From: Anthonomus grandis grandis
Taxonomy: Eukaryota > Arthropoda > Insecta > Coleoptera > Curculionidae
Direction: 5' to 3'
DNA length: 64,000 bases
Assembly: GCF_022605725.1 (NCBI RefSeq)
Contig: NC_065546.1
Location: forward strand, 33,972,227 to 34,036,226
The first letter of the stretch is position 1, and every line of letters begins with the position of its first letter. Of the stretch, positions 55,355 through 64,000 are shown one piece after another. A program made the position numbers and the translations under genes. Below the pieces are notes generated by a model that made no database searches, was not told the DNA's origin, and worked only from the letters and a program-made list of their open reading frames with translations.

Positions 55355-57237
55355 CAGTGTGGTGACTTTAACTGGAATAAATTCAGTTAAAACTAATCAA
55401 AATTTATCTCGCAAAATTCCTGAGACCCGTCGATTTTTGTTTGTTTTTTTTTCACATTTCAAGATAGTTTTTGTATTTTTTCACCTACAGGGGGGGTCCA
55501 AATTAACCCCAACTTTTTTTTCAAATGGAAAGCCACTTTTTTTTAAACTCTCATTGAAAAAAGCCCTTTTTCTTGATTAAATTGCCCTATTTACTTTTGT
55601 GATTATCTAAAGGAGAAATACGAAAAAAAAAAAATAAAAAACATTAAATTATTAAAAGTCTCCAAATAAATATTATAAGGAGACGTTTTTGTTTATTTTA
55701 TTGGTATCGAGACATTTCCTGACATTGTTGTAGTGTCACTGTTAAAGTGAATTTCAACCAGTTGTTAAATAAGTTAACTTATATTGAAAAAATGCCTTAT
55801 TTATCGAAATGCCACAAGATTGAAATCTTAATGATGATTGGTTATGGGGACAGAAGTCGTACTCAGCTAGAGGTTGACAACTTATTCAGGCAGAAATATC
55901 CAGATTTGCCACCTATTAACCAAGGTACGGATAGTAAAATCGAAAGCAGATTTCGAGAAGTTGGGCACGTGAGGGATGTTTCAAGACAAAGGTCTTCTAA
56001 AATCGATGAAAAGATTAAATCTATTGTTAGCGATGGAAGAAAATCCGGTAACTGCAGCCAGAAGAGTAGCTCGCGAAAACTCTATTCATCATAAATCTGT
56101 GCTAAAAATTTTAAAAAGTGCAAACAAACGACCTTATAAAATGCAACCCGTTCAAGAGTTATTGGAAGACGATCCAGATCGCAGAGTTCAGTTCTGTGAA
56201 TTAATGATGAACGCCATTGACGAAAATCGCATATCTTCGGAGTGGATCCTTTTTTCTGATGAGGCTACATTCACCCTAAATGGCCATGTTAATAAGCAGA
56301 ACTGTCGCTACTGGTCTGACGAAAACCCACACTGGGTAAGGGAAACTAATACACAATATCCCCAGAAAACTAATGTTTGGGCTGGCATAATTGTCAGGCA
56401 AGTTATAGGGCCCATATTCTTCATTGATACTTTATCTGGGGAAAGATATCTAGAATTTCTTGAACATGAACTAGTTTCAGTCTTACGTGCCTTATATCCG
56501 AGTCAGTTCGATCCAGATTTGTATGGTGAAAGAATCTGGATGCAACAAGATGGTGCTCCCCCACATTATGCCCGTAATTGTGCCCGTAATGTAAGTATTT
56601 AGATGACAATTTTCCAAACAGATGGATTGGTAGAAGGGGTGCAATCGAGTGGCCGGCACGTTCTCCCGATCTCACCCCACTTGATTTTTTTCTGTGGGGA
56701 CATTTGAAAAGTCAAATTTATATGAGCAAACCAGGAAACCTAGACGAACTCAAAGAACGTATTAGGCAAGAAATCCGACAAATATCTCCAGATGTGTTAG
56801 AAAATTTCAGAAACGTATTTAATTATCGTCTTGGGCTTTGCCAACAAGTAAATGGTGCTCATTTTGAGCATCTAATACATTAAAACGCAATTATTAATAT
56901 ACGCAATAATTATTAAACGCAACTTTTAATAATTTAATGGTTTTTATTTTTTTTTCGTATTTCTCCTTTAGATAGATAATCACAAAAGTAAATAGGGCAA
57001 TTTAATCAAGAAAAAGGGCTCTTTTCAATGAGAGTTTAAAAAAAGTGGCTTTCCATTTGAAAAAAAAAAGTTGGGGTTAATTTGGACTCCCCCTGTAGGT
57101 GAAAAAATTCAAAAACTATCTTGAAATGTGATAAAAAAGTAACAAAAATCGACGGGTCTCAGGAATTTTGCGAGATAAATTTTGATTAGTTTTAACTGAA
57201 TTTATTCCAGTTAAAGTCACCACACTGTATAAGCTAC
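55355..57237 (+). mobile_element. Mariner element with about 300-bp TIRs inside the non-LTR ORF2
   Basis: Left end CAGTGTGGTGACTTTAACTG and right end its inverse at 57237, with TA at 55353-55354 and 57238-57239. The arms match for about 300 bp with few differences. One transposase gene with two frame breaks in the centre. Long, well-preserved TIRs and few lesions indicate a relatively young insertion. Confidence 0.88.
55792..56883 (+). pseudogene. Mariner transposase, nearly intact (two frame breaks)
   Basis: Starts MPYLSKCHKIEILMM (ATG 55792). An HTH region follows with FRQKYPDLPPINQ. A first frame break is near 56030. The next ORF reads ENPVTAARRVARE, KRPYKMQPVQELL, WILFSDEATFTLNGHVNK (first Asp, about 56260), NVWAGIIVRQVIGPIFF and IWMQQDGAPPHYARN (second Asp, about 56549). 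A second break near 56595 follows a 12-base near-duplication. Then RWIGRRGAIEWPARSPDLTP and LDFFLWGHLK (third Asp, about 56686), ending in a TAA at 56881-56883. The second-to-third Asp spacing is about 41 once the duplication is discounted. It would bind the TIRs and cut at TA. Confidence 0.8.
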
Positions 57238-59491
57238 CTCCAATTTCAAAGGACATTTTTATTCAGGACTTCTTTCTATTACTTTATTTTTATATTATTA
57301 TTCAGGAGATAATATTTTTATAGATTATATTTTAATATATAATATTTTTATTCAGGAGAGCTTTCTAGGTACAACTAACGACCAGCAAATAGAAATATTT
57401 ACTGGAGATGTTAACGCAGACTTGTTGGATACCTCGGATGTTGATGTTATTAAGTATTCCACTATCATGTCTCAAATGGGCTATTTATCTTATATTAATG
57501 CAGTTATCACACCAGATACTAACACCAACATAGATCATATTCCGGCAGCCACAGAAATAACGCACACATACAACGTAATACTGAAGAAAATATTATAAGT
57601 AAAATATCCATTAATTATCAAAAACTAATAGCAGAACAAGACTGGCAATTATTAAGAGCATTAATAACCCTGAAACAGCAATGACAACTTTCCTGGAAGT
57701 TTTCACTAAACATGTGAACTGTTCAGAAAATAATAATGTGTTCAAGAAGCATAAAAAATTTAAAAATTGGATAACAAATGGTATTATCTCTTCAATTAGA
57801 CATAGGGACAAACTTAAAAGAAAACTGATCAATAACTACAATATAGAACTTGAAAATAAGTTTAAAATATACAAAAACCAATTAACTAAAATAATAGAAA
57901 AACAAAAAAGAAATTTGTATAAAACCGAAATTAACAAAGCAAAAAATGATATGAAAAAAATGCATGAAATTATAAGAGACGCTACTAATGAAAAAACTCT
58001 GGACAAGTGTCATATTAAAGTTGATGATCACTTCGGGAAAGCTTTGGAAAATGACTTCATTTCTTTCGTTGTTATTGAAATGGAAAAGAAAATTCCAATA
58101 CCCAAAAATGTCTATAAAATATGTAATATATAATAAATAATATATAAATACGTAAAATATGTTTTCAAAAAACTTACAGTCAGTCTGTGTTTTTATCTCC
58201 GGTTACTAAAAATGAACTAATCAAACATATTCAAAATTTCAAAAACAGAAGATGTCTAGGTACTGATGGTATATCTGCTACACTAATTAAAAAAACCCAT
58301 GTAGAAATTCTTGAACCCCTACTACACATAATAAACATAATTTATGAAATAGGGAAAATACCATCTAGTTTTAAAACATCAGTTGTTACCCCTATTCACA
58401 AATCAGGACCTAAAAATTTTATATGCAATTATCGTCCAATTAGTCAAATTACATGTTTTGCTAAAATTTTCGAGAAGTTTAAAAGATCGATTTCGACTTT
58501 CTAAATAGACATAAAATTATACCAGATAAATAACATGGGTTTTTGCCAGGTAGTACTACAGATGCTTTATGCAAACTTACTTCTGATATTACTAGCCATT
58601 TAAACAATAACAGAAAATGTCTGGGTGTTTTTATGGATCTGGCAAAGGCCTTTGATACGGTACCACATACTAAGCTCTTTCAAGTTCTAGAGTATGGAAT
58701 AAGGGAAAGCGCAATGACACTTATGAAAAACTATTTACAAAATAGACGACAATTTGTTAAGGTCAATAATATATTAAGCAATAGTGAAATAATAAAAATA
58801 GGAGTGCCACAAGGTACTGTACTTGGTCTACTTGTGTTTATAATTTACCTAAATTCTCTTCTTGATATTAAACTAACAAATGAAACCATTGTTTCATATG
58901 CAGATGATACTGCCTTACTTTTTATTGGTTCGAGTTGGGATAAAAAAAAAACAGTATGCTATAGAAGGCCTGAATAAAATAAAAAACTGGTTGGAAACTC
59001 ATAAATTAAGCCTAAACGTAGCAAAAACAAATTACATTGCTTTTTCTCTCACTGGGATAAACGAAAGTTTCACGAACTAAATACCTTGGAATATTCATTG
59101 ATCAAAATCTTAAATGGCATATACATACTGAATATCTGGAAAATAGACTTAAAAAGTTACTTTACAAGTTTTATATTATCAGAACAATTTAAATTCAAAA
59201 GAACTTATTATCATTTATAAATCCTTAACTGAGTCAAATTGGAGATATGGTATTTTGATATAGGGAGGCTTATACAATAATGCATTGCATAAACTAAATA
59301 TTGTACATAAGTACATTTTAAAAACTATATACAACAAGGCAAAACTTTACCTCACAGAATATCTATTTACTGAACAAACCACCAACATAAGAACTTGATA
59401 TATAACATCAATTTGTTCACACATTCACAACCATATTGCTAAAAACCAAATATATCACAATCCTAATACAAGAGCAAGAGCTCAGATTAAT

Positions 59492-60240
59492 GTGACATTA
59501 TTACCCCCTCTTCTTGAACCTTTACTAACTGATCGGCAGTTTGGATTTAGACCACGCAAATCTACGGAGCTGAACCTTCTTATTCAGGTGGATTTTTTGT
59601 TGGATGCTCTGGAGAAGGGATATCAACTGGATACAATATACACAGACTTCTCCAAGGCATTCGACAAGGTACCTCACAATATTTTGTTGCATAAACTAAA
59701 AATTATTGGTATTGATGAACCTTTATTATCCTGGTTCAAGAGCTATTTATCGAATCATAGACTAATTGTTAAAATTGGAAATTTTCTTTCTAAAACTATT
59801 CAGGTTCCATCAGGAGTGCCTCAAGGCTCTCATCTCGGTCACTTCTTTTCAATATTTGTATCATTGATATAGATGAATGCTTCACTATCTGCCTATTTTT
59901 GTTGTTTGCTGATGATCCGAAAGTGAGTTGTATAATCGACTCCCCTGATGATTATGACAAATTAATTATTATTTGGTAGTTTGGTGTGAAGGAAATACTA
60001 TGGAACTTAATCCAGCTGAATGTAAAAATAATAATCTTTTCTCGTTCTAGAAATACTATTAATTTCGACTACAAGATTGGTTGCTATACCCTTGAAAGAG
60101 CTCTTCTTTTTAAGAATTTGGGTGTCGCTCATCACTTAGATTATGTTATCAATAAAGCTTTCCGGATGCTTGGTTTTGTTAGCAGATATACTCAAAACTT
60201 CACAAGTATTGCCGCTTTGAAAACACTCTACTGTGCCTGA
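59492..60240 (+). pseudogene. Non-LTR RT fragment
   Basis: TDRQFGFRPRKSTELN (59527), YTDFSKAFDKVPHNILLHKL (59639-59698), SWFKSYLSNHRLIVKIGNF and PSGVPQGSHLG (59806) are the central RT blocks. A frame break near 59872 is followed by KAFRMLGFVSRY in the thumb (60153). The YADD position falls in a broken stretch (LFADDPKVS near 59905 in another frame). It follows the previous non-LTR copy directly. Same family as 38580-38830. Confidence 0.65.
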
Positions 60241-61641
60241 TGTAGATGCTGGTAACTTAATCATACCAAATAATTTCAAAAGTATTAACCTAAAATTATT
60301 AGTTTATCTAAATTAATATAAGTCGAAACGTCGACATTTAAGTAAACAGGTTTCTGTTTTATGACGGCACCCAACAACCCTCCGCAATATTGAAGATATA
60401 TATTGGGTCGCAAACACAAAACTGAAAAAAATATTGATCATTAAAAACAATCGTTGATTAAGAAAAAAAATTTAAAAATTAACACATAAAAAAAGATGAA
60501 AAGATAATATTTCCTAATTTACTATACATCACTATACTAAGGGATGATTAATGAAAAAAAAAATGTGTTACTTTACCTAGTTTTCTAACTTTAAATGGCG
60601 TTTTTTAACAAACTATACTCTAATTATACCTCTAATTATTTAAAATAAAGGAACAAAAAAATTTATTTTTTTGCTACAACAAAAAACTAAAATAAATATT
60701 CATTTTGCCAAATTAATTAGCTATTTGGCAATATTTTTTGTTAATTTTCCAATGTCATTATAAGAACATTCTGAGATTTTTTCACTCTACCCTTAATACG
60801 GTCCCGTTGAATTTGGAACCTCATATTGTTGACAAGTTTCCCTTAAACTGCCGCCCTTTTCGAATTTGATCAACAGCTAAGTTGGGGTTTTCTTCAGAAT
60901 ATTTCTAAATAATCTGATAAAAAAACCAAACATCTCAAAATTAAACTTTTTTGTCAACTTTTGTTAGTGGACTACTACTGGATGGGACCGAAAATTAATC
61001 ATATACGAGTAATATTGAAAAAGTATGGCCGGTTACTGGTTGAACCAAATAAAACATATTTTATATCCTTAAAAAAAAAGAGATAGAAAAATGTATTTCA
61101 TTTTAAATTAGAAAAAGACGCATATATTTTCGCTTCATTACTCCACAAGCCGGACAGATGTCCGTCCGACTACTGGACTTCTTGCTTTTTATTGTTCTAG
61201 TAACCGAATAACTTATTTTTTGTTTGTAATTTTTTTAAAAACATAAAAGAAAATTTTTAGCCGTTTCATCTATTATCAACATGATAACATCATAAAACCT
61301 AATAAAAATTAACCACCACATATTTTACTTACCTTTATAGTGCACTTTATCTCAACCAACTTAACAAATATTCTTAACTCACAACACAATGACAATTTTG
61401 AACTTAGTTAGACAGTTAGTGGGATGAAGTAAAAATAGTTAAAATTTATTGGTCAATTTATTTTTTAAAGTCGGGGAAGTTTAAATTTCATCTTATTTCA
61501 AAATTAACGTGTTTTATCCGAGTACTGATGGTGTCCGGCTTACCGGCACATTCACCCTATACACCCATCTCTCTCTGATATATTATGTTTACTCCAAGTT
61601 TGTCTCTGTCAATTGCGTTATGCCGAAAAAAGGCTTGTAGA
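60241..61641. other. AT-rich DNA, right arm of the 7.4-kb interval and short spacer to the next mariner
   Basis: No ORF. It contains the inverted motif GTCCGACTACTGG (61164-61176), the small palindrome CGGACAGATGTCCG just before it, and the terminal ATTCACCC (61550-61557). Confidence 0.5.
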
Positions 61642-63172
61642 CCGGGTGTTTCAGAACTATGGGATCAAACTTCTGGGCGTTGTTCAGTGCAACAGAAGAA
61701 TCCATTTAAGTATAGGAACCCATGTCCGGAAATGCGTCACTACGCCACTACGGCCCTAAGACGCGTTAAAATTTATAAAAAACATTAATTACCTAAATAG
61801 GATCTGCTGCATTTATTTTTACCTTTTGTATATGTTACCATAACAACAATTGTTTAAAATCAACGCTTATCAATGTCAATTCTCAATGTCATGTTTAAAA
61901 ATTTTATAGCTTACAATTTTTAAACATTTATTGCTAATGGAAAACTTTACCAATCAAGAATTAGCGGATATGCATTTGGCATACGGAGCAACAAACTGCA
62001 ATGCACGAGCAGCATCGCGGTTGTATCAAGAACGTTATCCCGAACGACAGCATCCTGGATACAAAAAGTTTATTGCGGTTCATCGGCGGCTCGCTGAGAC
62101 AGGCATGTTTAAGACCAAGATGCATGATACTGGTGTTGCTCGAACCGTAAGAACGGTCGAATTTGAAGAAGAGGTGCTAAATATGAATACGAGTAACGCT
62201 TCTGTCTGGCAGGTCCTACACGAGCAACAACTCCATCCTCACCACTTCCAGAAAGTTCAAGGTATGACTGCAGCCGATTATCATCCTAGAGTTCAATATT
62301 GTCGATGGCTTCTGGATCGCATCATTGCACAACCAATTTTTTTACGATATGTTTTGTGGTCTGATCCATCTGATGAAGCCTCTTTCATAAGAGACGGTAT
62401 TTTTAATAGTAGGAATAGCCATGTTTGGGACGAAGAAAATCCTTATGCAATTTTTCCAAGAAAACATCAGAATCGCTGGTCTGTCAACGTATGGGCAGAC
62501 ATTGTTGATAATTATTTAATTGGGCCATACCTTCTACCGGAACGGTTAACAGGACCTATTTATCTGCGTTTCTTGGAGGAAGTTCTCCCAGAACTCCTTG
62601 AAAATGTTCCACTAAACTTAAACAGCAAATGTGGTTTCAGCATGATGGAGCGCCGGCTCACTTTGCTGTACAAGTACGCGAGTATTTGGCTCAGCGGTTT
62701 GGGCACCGTTATATTGCCGGAGGTGGAGCAGTTTCTTGGCCTCCTAGGTCACCCGATTTAACGTCGCTCGATTTTTTCTTGTGGGGACATGTAAAGTCTT
62801 TAGTCTACGAAACTCCGGTAGAATCAGAGCTAGACTTAATTGGACGAATAACAGCAGCATTTGAAATCATTCAAAACGAGGATCAAATTTTTAGTGTAGT
62901 CCGCCGAAATCATGTGCGGCGTTTAAATCGGTGTATTGAGGTTGGAGGAAGACATTTTGAACAATTGTTGTGATGGTATCATATACAAAAGGTAAAAATA
63001 AATGCATCAGATCCTATTTAGGTAATTAATATTTTTTCTAAATTTAAACGCGTCTTAGGGCCGTAGTGGCATAGTGACACATTTCCGGACATGGGTTCCT
63101 ATACTCAAATGGATTCTACTGTTGCACTGAACAACCCCTAGAAGTTTGATCCCATAGTTCTGAAACACCCTG
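61642..63172 (+). mobile_element. Mariner element with about 200-bp TIRs
   Basis: Left end GGGTGTTTCAGAACTATGGG (from about 61644) and right end TGAAACACCCTG (ends 63172), followed by TA (63173-63174). The arms match for about 200 bp. The left flank has GA where TA is expected. One transposase with a single frameshift. Confidence 0.85.
61937..62973 (+). pseudogene. Mariner transposase, one frameshift and one in-frame deletion
   Basis: From ATG 61937: HTH region FTNQELADMHLAYG and ASRLYQERYPERQHP. Then EEEVLN joins straight to MNTSNASVWQVL, so about 17 residues expected between them are missing. The first Asp block is WSDPSDEASF (about 62357), apparently a small internal duplication of SD. 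VNVWADIVDNYLIGPYLL is followed by a frameshift near 62625. The other frame carries FQHDGAPAHFA (second Asp, about 62635) and WPPRSPDLTSLDFFLWGH (third Asp, about 62770), with 41 residues between the second and third. Ends at 62971-62973. Closest to intact of the five copies; not functional as read. Confidence 0.8.
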
Positions 63173-64000
63173 TATAACAAAGCGAAAAACACGAATAAAA
63201 TACTGATCTATCGTTGTCTAGCCAAATTATATTTGCCATAAGTGTATATCTTTCGCACTATGGGCATAAAAGAGTCCGTGAGCTCTTATTAGATTTTTTC
63301 AATATTCTGCAAAAAATCTAAATTAAGACCACACCTCATTACGAACTATAGACCATATTACAAAAATAAGCAACAATTATCTATACTATATCTTCTGTAA
63401 TAAATAACCGGCCCGTCCCTAATCTCCTTTCTTTACAAATGAGTATAAACATCAACTACCATTAAACCACATCATAAGAGAAATAAAAGACACGTTGCCA
63501 GGTTCCTCTTAGTAGAACTCTTTGTCTTATAATTTCGAATTTTCACCTGTAATAGCTCCATATTATAGTATTCTCTCAAAAAAGTATATAATTTTCAAAA
63601 TTAAACATTTTATACTGCCTAATAAAGTGAATTTGAATCTGAATTAAAAAGTAGTACAGCCGCAATGGCAACACAGCCATCAGGCGATTCGGTTGTACAG
63701 GTCAACGAGTGGGCGAGGTGTGCGTGTTGTTTATTTCTCCAGGCAATCTTTATGTAAATAATTACCATTTACCTTTATGTACTGACTTCTAAATGGAATA
63801 ATAATTATTACAATAGCAGCTTTTGTTATACTATATGTATATTGAATTTATAATTAAATAAAAAGAAAATGATCTGAACTTATAAAGGTTTTAATATTAT
63901 TTTTACCGGTATTGTAGAAAATAGTCGTATTATAATTGAATCGGTGAGTGGAAGAACGATATAACTCCAAAAAAGTGATTTTAAACCAAGATAGCAAAAA
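63173..64000. other. AT-rich DNA with one candidate host exon
   Basis: Mostly AT-rich, with a non-LTR-like 3' end (CCTAATAAAGTGAATTTGAA near 63618). A GC-richer island at 63657-63730 holds a possible coding exon, listed separately. The remainder shows nothing recognisable. Confidence 0.4.
63665..63717 (+). CDS. Possible first coding exon of a host gene
   Basis: ATG 63665 gives MATQPSGDSVVQVNEWA, followed by a GT that could be a donor (GCGAGGTGTG). Base composition is less AT-rich than the surroundings. No function recognised. It may equally be chance, because no second exon is in the window. Confidence 0.3.

Larger units (their letters stand above)
54490..59490 (+). pseudogene. Jockey/CR1-like non-LTR retrotransposon, interrupted by a mariner
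   Basis: ORF1 end with zinc knuckles CYKCQGFNHKSNNC and CKYCVGEHKTKTC (about 54570-54660). A start of ORF2 follows (LIHLYIRSVKKNLDN near 54940). The endonuclease is cut by the mariner at 55355-57237 and resumes near 57230 (KLPPISKDIFIQ). Linker and RT: HKSGPKNFICNYRPI (58399), FMDLAKAFDTVPHTKLF (58630), GVPQGTVLG (58802) and YADDTALLF (58900). After a frame break: KNWLETHKLSLNV (58982), then C-terminal pieces to about 59470. Several breaks. An old copy, older than the mariner in it. Confidence 0.75.
54146..61557. mobile_element. 7.4-kb interval bounded by imperfect TIRs with TA duplications
   Basis: Left end GGGTGAATACGCCAGTAGTC (54146) and right end ...ATTCACCC (ends 61557) are inverted copies: the outer 8 bases are perfect and the next about 20 are roughly three-quarters identical. 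TA lies outside both (54144-54145, 61558-61559). Subterminal CCAGTAGTCGGAC (54367-54379) has a perfect inverse at 61164-61176. The TA duplication fits Tc1/mariner or pogo relatives. The inside consists mostly of non-LTR insertions, and no transposase of its own was found. Whether the two ends belong to one inserted element is inference. Confidence 0.5.

Overview
The window is a piece of an AT-rich, intron-containing animal genome, almost certainly an insect. A beetle is plausible, but the sequence does not prove the order. The one clearly recognisable conserved host gene is a four-exon LUC7L3/CROP-type U1 snRNP gene (21095-28033, +). A second intact ORF, a FAR1-like zinc-domain protein (19780-20598, -), lies head to head with it across a short CCAAT-rich promoter. 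Most of the rest is transposable elements at different stages of decay, many nested. No CRISPR array, operon, convincing rRNA or functional tRNA was seen.

Layout. 1-5060: I-clade non-LTR retrotransposon, cut only by the window edge, with an intact EN-RT-RNase H ORF2. 5579-13277: Gypsy-type LTR element with 316-bp LTRs, a 4-bp target duplication and no RT or RNase H. Its 5' LTR is split by a 4.48-kb TIR element (5879-10359) with 30-bp perfect TIRs, a 7-bp target duplication and no recognisable transposase. 13372-15659: broken pogo-type transposase with an N-terminal Psq-like HTH and a C-terminal PHD finger. 16021-18602: spliced but frameshifted transposase-like gene of a family I cannot name, carrying a 200-bp palindromic MITE. 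A diverged, deleted relative (23700-25932, -) sits in the large third intron of the LUC7L3 gene. 26700-35783: non-LTR RT scraps, a hammerhead-like motif and a broken transposon-associated gene. 35784-37440: deleted mariner. 38580-41123: RT scrap and broken piggyBac. 41124-45124: nested non-LTR fragments and a decayed mariner. 45937-48443: broken piggyBac with TIRs and three 18-bp palindromes. 48771-49930: deleted mariner. 49963-53049: two R4/Dong-type retrotransposon pieces head to tail around (TAA)n tracts. 54146-61557: a 7.4-kb interval bounded by imperfect TIRs with TA duplications, containing a Jockey/CR1-like element that is itself interrupted by a nearly intact mariner. 61642-63172: nearly intact mariner with about 200-bp TIRs. 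The right edge may hold a short host coding exon (63665-63717).

How it fits together: the elements mostly do not cooperate. The window records successive insertions. The LTR element is young by LTR identity, and the TIR element inside it is younger still, although the DNA it carries is old and decayed. The five mariner copies all look like one insect lineage with a long D2-D3 spacing (about 41 residues in the two best copies). No coherent novel multi-gene system is visible. The best candidates for something undescribed are the 4.48-kb TIR element, the 7.4-kb TIR-bounded interval, and the unnamed spliced transposase-like family with its palindrome-plus-TTTGGC repeats.
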